Shown: one piece after another, positions 1 through 5,470 of the stretch
Layout of the letters: each line of letters starts with the position of its first letter
Numbering within the stretch: the first letter of the stretch is position 1
Made by a program: the position numbers and the translations under genes
The notes under the pieces: generated by a model
Databases searched by the model: none
The model's input: the letters and a program-made list of their open reading frames with translations, nothing else
Told to the model about the DNA's origin: nothing
Assembly (NCBI GenBank): GCA_012965445.1
Contig: DTSJ01000245.1
Span: 1 to 10,796, forward strand
Origin: Candidatus Hydrogenedentota bacterium
GTDB taxonomy: Bacteria; Hydrogenedentota; Hydrogenedentia; Hydrogenedentiales; GCA-2746185
Length of the DNA stretch: 10,796 nucleotides
Direction: 5' to 3'

Positions 1-1
1 A

Positions 2-1006
2 GATGGTAAAGGCGATGTCGTCCGTGAGTTCGTGGATGCGGCGCGAAAATACGGTCTCGCACCGGGTCTTTATGTGAGTGCCGGAGATTCTCTTTTCGGA
101 TGCAAAAGCACTGGAGATCCGCGTGGAAAGCGAAAGTTGATAGGTGACCCCGAGGCCTATTTTCCGATATTTTTGCAACAATTGACAGAGTTACTCACCA
201 ATTATGGTCCGCTGGAGGTGATTTGGTTTGACGGAGCGTACAGCCCCTTTGATCCCGATGTGCTGGATGCTTCCGGCAACCCTGTCGGACGACAATATGT
301 GGATCGCATCGATGAAGTCGTATGGCGACTGCAACCGGATGCCGTGATCATGGGGGGCGGGAATTCGGATATTCGATGGTCGGGTAGCGAGCAGGGAAAA
401 GCTCCGTACCCTTTGTGGAACATCGTACCGCCGGGCAAGGGTATGGAGAACTGGTTACCTGACTACGCAGAAGGATGGTTTGTACCGGAGTCGAACATTC
501 ACACTCGCCAACACTGGTTTTGGTCACCCGATACGGATAAAACGCTGAAGTCCCCGATGCAGATGATGGAAGCCTACGACTCGTCCATTGGACTTGGAGC
601 GAATTTGCTGGTAAACATGACTCCCGATACCGATGGTCTTATTCCAACGGCTGAGGCAGGGATGTTGACAACCTTTGGCGCGGCGCTGAAAAAAAGATTC
701 AGCGATATGAAAGGAACTGTTTCGAGTAAGGATGACTGGACGGAGGAGAAACCTCTCGTCCTGAAATTTGACCACCCTACCGCGGTCACCGATGTGGTTA
801 TTGAAGAAGACCTGAGACAAGGTCAGCGAATTCAGGCCTACAGCATAGAGTACTTTATCAATGGCTCATGGAGCCCCTTTGGAAAGGGAAGCTCCATCGG
901 ACGAAAGCGTATTCATACATTCAAACCCATTGAAGCGGAAGCCCTGCGACTGACAATATTGCAAAGCACTTCAGTACCTCATATCCGCGCTTTTTCAGCA
1001 TACTAG
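2..1006 (+). CDS. Alpha-L-fucosidase, GH29 (C-terminal part, 5' end outside window)
   Basis: An open frame enters from the left edge and ends at TAG, showing about 334 residues. GH29 enzymes hydrolyse terminal alpha-linked L-fucose with retention. The visible start reads KYGLAPGLYVS, the usual conserved strand of the GH29 barrel. The motif EVIWFDGAY follows at visible residues 72-80; its Asp (codon 230-232) is the expected catalytic nucleophile. Family-like segments AVIMGGGNSDIRW and NLLVNMTPDTDG complete the catalytic domain. The last 90 or so residues (EKPLVLKFDHPTAVTDVVIEEDL onward) resemble the C-terminal beta-sandwich of GH29 proteins. The WFDGA form is commoner in the GH29-B branch, but I cannot place it from this fragment. 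The upstream part, including any signal peptide, is not visible. An internal GTG at 32 lies inside the barrel and is not a real start. The family is well supported; the substrate linkage is not known. Confidence 0.9.
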   Translation, partial: DGKGDVVREFVDAARKYGLAPGLYVSAGDSLFGCKSTGDPRGKRKLIGDPEAYFPIFLQQLTELLTNYGPLEVIWFDGAYSPFDPDVLDASGNPVGRQYVDRIDEVVWRLQPDAVIMGGGNSDIRWSGSEQGKAPYPLWNIVPPGKGMENWLPDYAEGWFVPESNIHTRQHWFWSPDTDKTLKSPMQMMEAYDSSIGLGANLLVNMTPDTDGLIPTAEAGMLTTFGAALKKRFSDMKGTVSSKDDWTEEKPLVLKFDHPTAVTDVVIEEDLRQGQRIQAYSIEYFINGSWSPFGKGSSIGRKRIHTFKPIEAEALRLTILQSTSVPHIRAFSAY

Positions 1007-1123
1007 ACCGGTAGAGAATACGAGCAATCGAAGCGTCGCAAACGGAGGCAAACATGACGCGAAGAATTCTCTTTATGGCCTGTTCGCGAAGCGTAGTGGA
1101 GCATGTTTTTGTCGCTGGACTGC

Positions 1124-1195
1124 TGTGCCTCGCAAATATTCATCCGCAGTGATATCATTGAAGTATCTGCATTGGACGTGTAGGCTTGTTTGATG
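1124..1195. repeat. Degenerate dispersed repeat, copy A
   Basis: This 72-bp stretch aligns without gaps to 5061-5132 at about 55 of 72 identical bases by hand count, with the exact shared block GTGTAGGCTT. Read on the minus strand, both copies can be translated to similar peptides (NDITADEYLRGT here, NDINADEYMRGT in copy B), but this copy runs into a stop soon after and has no clear start. It lies between the fucosidase and the next gene. It may be a decayed coding or mobile-element end; its family is unknown to me. Confidence 0.6.
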
Positions 1196-1235
1196 CGTGA
1201 TTTTATCAGAAAGTACTGTTCTTGGGGTGTTTTTC

Positions 1236-1253
1236 GCACTACAGAGGTAGTGC
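1236..1253 (+). promoter_or_regulatory. Perfect stem-loop in the 5' leader of the next gene
   Basis: GCACTAC and GTAGTGC form a perfect 7-bp stem around the loop AGAG, ending 30 nt before the ATG at 1284. No U-run follows directly on either strand, so it is a poor terminator. It could be a leader hairpin or an operator. Its function is inferred from position only. Confidence 0.4.
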
Positions 1254-1283
1254 TAGCTTAGATTTTTGTGATTGGAGTCAGGT

Positions 1284-2696
1284 ATGTCTAAGAAGTGGCG
1301 AATCATTGGGATTGCCGCTGTGTTTTTGCTAGCCGGGGGGCTGTTGTGGTTTTTACTGTCGGGCTCGGAGGTTGATGACGATTTGGGCGGAACGGTTCGG
1401 GAACTTGAGTTTGGGGGTCGGTATGGGGACGTTCCGGAGTTTGAGTTTGATGCTGTAGCCCTACGAGGGACGTCGACAGATTCGTCAGCGGAGGACTTGG
1501 TAGATGCTGAAGTGGGTGCGGATACTCTGATCGATCAAGCCGTTTCCGATGAAGATGACGATGAAACGGCAACTTCAATTTACGACAAATTGGTATTGAT
1601 GGGGGTGGTTCGCAATACCGAGGGTAAGGCGTTGCCGGGTGCTTTCATTTTTGTGGGGACTAGCCCGATGAGAGCTACAGAGTGGGAAGGATTGGCTCGC
1701 GCGAGAACGGATTTTGAAGGCCGATTCGATTTGGAGATTCGTTTCAGAAAAGCGAAGATTACCGCGTCTGCGATAGGATACTTGAATGAATCGGTATTGG
1801 TGCGGCGGAGTTCATTGGAGGTCGAACTGGAACTTGTGTTGAACAAGGGCGGTACAGTTGAGGGGTATGTATATGCGGATGGGGTGGCGCAAGGTTTGGT
1901 CAAAGTGGGCGGCTCGTTTGGACGATCCGGCGAAAGGAGACTTGTCCAGAGCGAAACGGATTCCCGCGGGTTCTATCATTTAGAAGGATTGTTGGGGAAT
2001 GTAAGTCTATCCGCACTTATTCATCACGGCAATGATGATCGTCGACTGCGTTCAACGGTCGTGGTGGAAGAGGGAATGACCACGGTACATGATTTCAACT
2101 TCGTGTCGTCTTCCTCGTTCGTGGAAGGTTACGTAATGGCAGGAGAGAATCAACCGTCTGCAGGATCGGCGGGGTTGATTGTATTCACGGATTTGTACTT
2201 TGAGACGCGCAACGTGGAAGTGAAAAGTGATGGGTACTATTTGTTCGAAAATGTCCCGGCTGGGGCGATTTCGCTATTTGCTCATATCAAGAACAGTGGA
2301 ACTTCGAAACGTGTTTTTGCGGAGTTGAGCGAAGACGAAACGCTTCGGCTGGATGTCAATTTATTTGGCGGTGTGAATGTACTGTATTCGGTGACCGGTC
2401 TCGCAGAAGGGTATACGACGCAGCTTTATGCGCTTCCAGCAGACTACGTTGTGCCGCCTGTGTTGACGCGCGATGACGTAGTAAGGCTGTCCCAGAGTTC
2501 TTTTCAAGATGTAAGGAATTTCGACAATGGGATGTCTGGATTTTCGCTGATTGAGCCGGGAGACTACAAAATCGTCGCGTTTGGATACAATGGTGAGGGC
2601 GCGGACTACAAAAATGAAGGGGGGTACTGGACGTCCGCTCCGGTTCATGTTGAAGGGGATGAAGACGTCTATGTGACTCTGAGTTTTCCTGAGTAG
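1284..2696 (+). CDS. Membrane-anchored carboxypeptidase-regulatory-like (CarboxypepD_reg) domain protein
   Basis: This 470-residue protein starts at ATG 1284, preceded by GGAG with a 6-nt gap; an in-frame TTG at 1272 lacks such a site. Residues 3-6 are KKWR, followed by a hydrophobic segment at about 7-26 (IIGIAAVFLLAGGLLWFLL), so it is probably a single-pass protein with its bulk outside the cytoplasm. An acidic linker (about residues 30-100, with runs such as DEDDDE) leads to successive beta-sandwich units at roughly 104-187, 190-272, 278-360 and 362-470. Each has the pattern 'G.V....G.PL.GA.V' then 'T...G.F.L' seen in carboxypeptidase-regulatory/transthyretin-like folds, for example VVRNTEGKALPGAFIFV with TDFEGRFDL. 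No catalytic residues are recognisable. Such proteins are usually surface or periplasmic structural or adhesive modules; no specific role can be given. One copy of a shared 3' motif lies 12 nt after the stop. Confidence 0.75.
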   Translation: MSKKWRIIGIAAVFLLAGGLLWFLLSGSEVDDDLGGTVRELEFGGRYGDVPEFEFDAVALRGTSTDSSAEDLVDAEVGADTLIDQAVSDEDDDETATSIYDKLVLMGVVRNTEGKALPGAFIFVGTSPMRATEWEGLARARTDFEGRFDLEIRFRKAKITASAIGYLNESVLVRRSSLEVELELVLNKGGTVEGYVYADGVAQGLVKVGGSFGRSGERRLVQSETDSRGFYHLEGLLGNVSLSALIHHGNDDRRLRSTVVVEEGMTTVHDFNFVSSSSFVEGYVMAGENQPSAGSAGLIVFTDLYFETRNVEVKSDGYYLFENVPAGAISLFAHIKNSGTSKRVFAELSEDETLRLDVNLFGGVNVLYSVTGLAEGYTTQLYALPADYVVPPVLTRDDVVRLSQSSFQDVRNFDNGMSGFSLIEPGDYKIVAFGYNGEGADYKNEGGYWTSAPVHVEGDEDVYVTLSFPE

Positions 2697-2708
2697 TGAG
2701 TCGTTGTC

Positions 2709-2727
2709 GTAGGGTCAAAATATTCAG
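2709..2727 (+). repeat. 3'-of-gene motif, copy 1
   Basis: GTAGGGTCAAAATATTCAG begins 12 nt after the stop of the preceding plus-strand gene. Closely related sequences occur at 3348-3365, 6527-6545 and 8206-8224, each downstream of a stop codon and in gene orientation. The similarity to the copy at 8206-8224 continues as CCTA past the motif. Function unknown. Confidence 0.55.
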
Positions 2728-2764
2728 CCTATCTCCTAGATTCTTGTTCCAAGGTCGATGTTCG

Positions 2765-2786
2765 TGTACAGTAATTTGTACAGTAA
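2765..2786 (+). repeat. Tandem TGTACAGTAA repeats, 12-bp period (pair 1)
   Basis: TGTACAGTAA occurs at 2765-2774 and again at 2777-2786, so the two copies sit 12 bp apart on one face of the helix. An almost identical pair lies at 3020-3041, on the other side of the tRNA fragment at 2905-2949. Closely spaced direct repeats flanking a tRNA-derived core resemble the arm-type sites bound by the N-terminal domain of tyrosine recombinases; that role is inferred. They could also be operators for a regulator. Confidence 0.6.
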
Positions 2787-2791
2787 AATTT

Positions 2792-2825
2792 GGAGAACAT
2801 GTTGCACATGTGCAACATGTTCTCC
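2792..2825. repeat. Perfect 34-bp palindrome
   Basis: All 34 bases are self-complementary with no spacer. It is built of three nested palindromes: AACATGTT at 2796-2803, GCACATGTGC at 2804-2813 and AACATGTT at 2814-2821, framed by GGAG and CTCC. The symmetry stops at 2791/2826. No T-run follows, so a terminator is unlikely; a binding site for a dimeric or tetrameric protein, or a cruciform target, fits better. It sits 5 bp after the tandem TGTACAGTAA pair and 79 bp before the tRNA fragment. Confidence 0.8.
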
Positions 2826-2904
2826 GCAAGTTGAAGGGTGCAAGGTCGAAGGTTTTAGCTAAGTCTAAGAAAGCAAAAGAGTTATGAGGATAGGAGTCTT
2901 TTCC

Positions 2905-2949
2905 CTCATAACCCAAAGGTCGCAGGTTCGAATCCTGCCCCCGCTACCA
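2905..2949 (+). pseudogene. 3' half of an initiator tRNA-Met (CAT), probable attachment-site scar
   Basis: The 45 nt hold the anticodon loop CTCATAA (anticodon CAT at 2907-2909), the 3' anticodon strand ACCC, a variable loop, an intact T arm (GCAGG, loop TTCGAAT, CCTGC at 2922-2938), the acceptor 3' strand CCCCGCT, discriminator A and encoded CCA at 2947-2949. This matches the 3' half of bacterial initiator tRNA. The 5' half is missing: there is no AGCGGGG acceptor strand, D arm or GGG anticodon strand upstream, so it cannot make a tRNA. Upstream GTTATGAGG (2881-2889) is the exact reverse complement of CCTCATAAC (2904-2912). Displaced tRNA 3' ends are the usual footprint of tyrosine-recombinase integration. 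Confidence 0.8.
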
Positions 2950-2999
2950 TTTTAAGTTCCTGCGGCGTATAGGTTTATGTGCGTCGTTTTTTATTTCAC

Positions 3000-3017
3000 A
3001 CCAGGTGTTCCCCTGGT
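3000..3017 (+). terminator. Weak terminator-like hairpin
   Basis: ACCAGG and CCTGGT form a 6-bp stem around the loop TGTTCC, followed by TTTG. It lies 50 nt after the tRNA fragment and just before the second TGTACAGT pair. The stem is short and the T-run brief, so the call is tentative. Confidence 0.3.
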
Positions 3018-3019
3018 TT

Positions 3020-3041
3020 TGTACAGTAAATTGTACAGTGA
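3020..3041 (+). repeat. Tandem TGTACAGT repeats, 12-bp period (pair 2)
   Basis: TGTACAGTAA at 3020-3029 and TGTACAGTGA at 3032-3041 repeat the 12-bp arrangement of pair 1 (2765-2786) in the same orientation, 255 bp further on. The tRNA fragment lies between the pairs. The arm-site or operator role is inferred. Confidence 0.6.
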
Positions 3042-3415
3042 ATTCGATCCTTCGAAACTTCCAACTGTATTGATCCTTTCTTTCTCTTCATCTATATAGA
3101 CTGTTTGAGATGAGAAAATGCGCAATTGTTTGTGGCTTTTCTTTCAGCAAAAAATATCTGAGTCACCGGGATAACCTTTGGGATCTTTCCCTAACGACGT
3201 TAGGGCACCTTTTGGGGCGGGACCACAACTGATTTTCGAGTGCTGACGCCGCGGGAAGGCATCAAAAACTTTTTACAGATTGGCTTAAGGAGTGGAACCA
3301 GGATTTTCGATCTTACACACATAAAGCCTATGAACAAACGCGGATCACTGAGTTTTTGACCCTACGCGGACACTACGTGAATCTTTCAACACTACTGCTC
3401 GATTTCTAATAATCG
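3042..3415. other. Gene-poor interval between the tandem repeats and the oxidoreductase
   Basis: No convincing gene is seen. CCCTAAC and GTTAGGG at 3189-3205 form a 7-bp stem around GAC, with CACCTTTT after it, possibly a weak terminator. A plus-strand frame from 3233 to TAA at 3407-3409 reads as about 58 residues containing FTDWLKEWNQDF and RGHYVNLSTLLLDF. It has no start codon with a ribosome site and matches no family I know; it may be a coding remnant. The frame contains the shared motif at 3348-3365. Confidence 0.35.
3348..3365 (-). repeat. 3'-of-gene motif, copy 2
   Basis: On the minus strand this reads GTAGGGTCAAAAACTCAG. It lies 50 nt beyond the stop of the minus-strand oxidoreductase, in that gene's orientation. 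It is nearly identical to the copy at 8206-8224, which has one extra A. With copy 1 (2709-2727) it forms an inverted pair enclosing the palindrome and tRNA scar. Confidence 0.55.
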
Positions 3416-4723
3416 CTAGGCCGTCCAATCCCGAGCGGGGCGACTGCGCAACCTGTTCGCTTCCATGTCGTTGACGAATTCTTCCTTTACAGGATCTAAT
3501 TCCAGCGTGCGCCCAAGCATCCAAGATAGTGCTGCAGCGTGACACGCAATGTGCGAATGGCGCATAACTACTTCATTGGCTGCTGTGGGTTTGCGCGACT
3601 TAATGCAGTCGAAAAAGTTACGGGAATGGCCGATCACATCAAGGCCAGATTCGACGTTAGGGAGCTGAGGTAGTTCCGCTTTGAGTGATGCAGGATTGAC
3701 TTCTATTCCTCCGCTGTCTCCAACCTCCACCCATCCTTCGTCGCCTTCGAAACGCACTGGACATGTGCCTAACTCTTGAAACCACCCTGGACGTTTCCCG
3801 AATGGGGTATTCAGAAAGTGAATCACCAACTTTACTCCGTTTGCATAGCGTGCAGTTATCTCGTTGTCACCCGGCTCAAAACTGATTGGCATAGTATCAT
3901 CAGCCTGATTGGCCCATTGGCAGAGATCAATTGTGTGAGCTCCCCAGTCGAGCAGGCGAGATCCTGATTCAAAATCGTAGTGCGCGCGCCATCCGCCTCT
4001 AACGTACTCTTTGTTGTACAGTCGCCAGGGTGCGGGTCCCAGCCACATGTTCCAATCCACGATATCCGGGGAAGGAGCCTTTTCTCCTGGCAACCACTCC
4101 GTCTTGAATTCCGGGACGTAGACACTGGCGCGGAGCGTATGAATCTTGCCCAACTTTCCGGAGTGCGCCAATCTGATGGCCTGCTGAAAATTGGCTACGC
4201 TTCGGCGTTGCGTCCCGGCTTGAAATATTCGTCCGGTGCGCTTAATAGTGTCCGCGAGCTCTTGGCAGTTTGCAATGGTCAGTCCGCACGGTTTTTCGCT
4301 ATAGACGTCTTTTCCGGCTTCAGCCGCGAGTATCGACGCCGGAGCATGCCAGCGATCTCCTGTGGCGATAAATACTGCGTCGATGTCTTTTCGCTCAAGC
4401 ATCTCACGAAAATCTGTGTACAGTTTACAATCGGAATTACCGTAGAAATCATCAACGAATTTCTTCGCTGGATTGCGGCGGCTGGCTTGGACATCCTACA
4501 TTGCGACACACTGCACGTCCGAGTGACTGAGCATTCCGGGCAGAACGTACTTACAACGTGGTCCCATCCCGATAACGCCCAAGTTAATTCGCTCGCTTGG
4601 GGCCACGGTTCCCTCTTGCGCCGCTGCATCGGATGATAATTTTGCAGAAAGCGACAGTGCTGCCGTTGAGACGGCAGTGGTACGCATGAACTGGCGCCGT
4701 GTAGAGCCCGACTTGTCTTTCAC
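3416..4723 (-). pseudogene. Tat-exported Gfo/Idh/MocA-family oxidoreductase, interrupted by an in-frame TAG
   Basis: Start is GTG at 4721-4723 with AGAAGGAGAA (4731-4740) as ribosome site. Residues 8-14 (TRRQFMR) followed by a hydrophobic stretch form a Tat signal. LGVIGMGPR at about 48-56 is the nucleotide-binding turn of the Rossmann fold. Codon 76 is TAG (4496-4498 on the plus strand), but translation continues in the same frame as DVQASRRNPAKKF, and the family signature EKP lies near codons 143-145. WGAHTIDLCQW further on fits the C-terminal substrate domain. Read through, it is about 435 codons, the usual length for Tat-type members. The family usually reads 'CDV' at the stop, so one residue is replaced, with no frameshift. 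TAG is the normal stop of neighbouring genes and of this gene itself, so recoding is unlikely. A recent nonsense mutation or an assembly error are the simplest explanations. Reinitiation at ATG 4400-4402 would lack the nucleotide-binding turn. Relatives act on sugars with NAD(P) (some are GH109 glycosidases); the substrate is unknown. Confidence 0.85.
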
Positions 4724-4858
4724 AGGGTCGTTCTCCTTCTATCGACGAACAGAGTAAAGATTCAGTGAATAATGGATGACCTTCGCGTATTGCCAATGGC
4801 ACATGTTGAATTTACTCCGAATTCGTCCAGCTTGCAAGAACCTCATAAACAAATAGTT

Positions 4859-4883
4859 GCTGGAATCAAGCACTAAGTGCAAC
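4859..4883. mobile_element. Probable IS30 right-end inverted repeat
   Basis: The transposase remnant ends VALSA and its stop codon lies within a sequence containing the small palindrome GCACTAAGTGC (4870-4880). IS30-family genes commonly end inside the terminal inverted repeat, often over a GTTGCACTT-like segment as here. The matching left end is absent, so exact limits cannot be set. Confidence 0.4.
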
Positions 4884-5072
4884 ACGGCGTTCATAGCGTT
4901 GTTTTTGGAAGATTTCGTATGGTGTTTGATATCCGAGGCATTTCCTACGTCGGTTATTGATTTGTTCGGCGATGGTGTCGAGTTGTTTTGGGGTAATGTT
5001 GTTGAAGCGGGTGCCTTTTGGGAGGTATCGGCGAATGAGGCCGTTGGTATTCTCGTTGGTTGTGCCTCGCAT
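4866..5072 (-). pseudogene. IS30-family transposase, C-terminal remnant
   Basis: The 68 residues from ATG at 5070-5072 contain RGTTNENTNGLIRRYLPKGT and INNRRRKCLGYQTPYEIF, the end of the IS30-family DDE catalytic domain; the Glu of NENTNG is the third catalytic acidic residue. Full-length members have about 300-380 residues, so the helix-turn-helix and both catalytic Asp residues are gone. The usual 'W.RGTNENTNG' is altered: just upstream in frame are NDINADEYM and an extra Thr, and this preceding sequence belongs to repeat copy B. The remnant is thus a chimeric junction, not a simple 5' deletion. It is inactive. Confidence 0.85.
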
Positions 5073-5132
5073 ATACTCATCCGCATTGATGTCATTAAGG
5101 TTTCCCCGCTGGTTGTGTAGGCTTCTTCAATG
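5061..5132. repeat. Degenerate dispersed repeat, copy B, at the broken end of the IS30 remnant
   Basis: This is the partner of copy A (1124-1195), about 76% identical over 72 ungapped bases. Similarity stops at the TGTGCCTCGC edge, where this copy passes into IS30 sequence and copy A passes into unrelated sequence. That edge is the recombination or insertion junction. Immediately beyond the other end is a short direct repeat, TCCAAAAC twice, 10 bp apart (about 5132-5149). Confidence 0.6.
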
Positions 5133-5218
5133 TCCAAAACCATCCAAAACGGCGTAGAGTCAAATTACTCAACCCAACTGATGATATGCGTTTTTTAGAG
5201 ATTTTATTGGCTTGTAAC

Positions 5219-5238
5219 TGTGCCACAAAGTGTGTCAC
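5219..5238 (+). repeat. Tandem TGTG(C/T)CAC repeats, 12-bp period (pair 3)
   Basis: TGTGCCAC at 5219-5226 and TGTGTCAC at 5231-5238 are 12 bp apart; a looser third copy, TATGCCAC, is at 5254-5261. The base sequence differs from TGTACAGT but the period is the same. The distance to the downstream tRNA fragment (about 112 nt) is close to that of pair 1 from its fragment (about 119 nt). Arm-type recombinase sites are the favoured, unproven reading. Confidence 0.4.
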
Positions 5239-5345
5239 TATTTTTGGAAAATATATGCCACATAGGCAGGCAAACCCGAAATCGCTAAGTGTTGGACATA
5301 TCGCTAGTTAACTGATATTAAACGAGTTATGCAGATCCTCCTCAT

Positions 5346-5435
5346 GGGGCTCATAACCACAATCATATAAGGTCGCAGACTTTCGCGGCACTTGTGCCGC
5401 TGCCGTCCGAGGGGGTTCGAATCCTGCCCCCGCTA
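5346..5435 (+). pseudogene. Second initiator tRNA-Met 3' fragment, degenerate and interrupted
   Basis: Pieces of the initiator tRNA occur in order: GGGGCTCATAACC (5346-5358, with the GGG anticodon strand typical of initiator tRNA), GGTCGCAG (5371-5378), then GGTTCGAATCC and TGCCCCCGCTA (5414-5435). About 12 nt are inserted after the anticodon stem and 35 nt (5379-5413) split the T stem. The longer insert carries the stem GCGGCAC/GTGCCGC around TT (5385-5400). No CCA is present. GAGTTATG at 5324-5331 lies 26 nt before CTCATAACC, exactly as in the first fragment. It cannot fold as a working tRNA and is best read as an older att scar. Confidence 0.65.
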
Positions 5436-5470
5436 ATGGCAGATGGAAGTTCAAGAGGAGATCTACGAGC

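Noticed and set aside
1054..1152. A 32-codon plus-strand frame starting ATG with GGAGG 5 nt upstream
   Set aside because: It ends inside repeat copy A, has no recognisable features and is short enough to arise by chance.
2696..2887. A 63-codon plus-strand frame after the regulatory-domain gene
   Set aside because: It reads through the tandem repeats and the 34-bp palindrome, and its basic tail matches no family I can name.
2361..2916. Minus-strand frames of 95 and 186 codons overlapping the end of the regulatory-domain gene
   Set aside because: They are antisense to a well-supported coding region and have no protein-family features.
3189..3205. Hairpin CCCTAAC-GAC-GTTAGGG as an intrinsic terminator
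   Set aside because: The stem is short, the T-run is not adjacent, and it lies over 200 nt from the nearest gene end.
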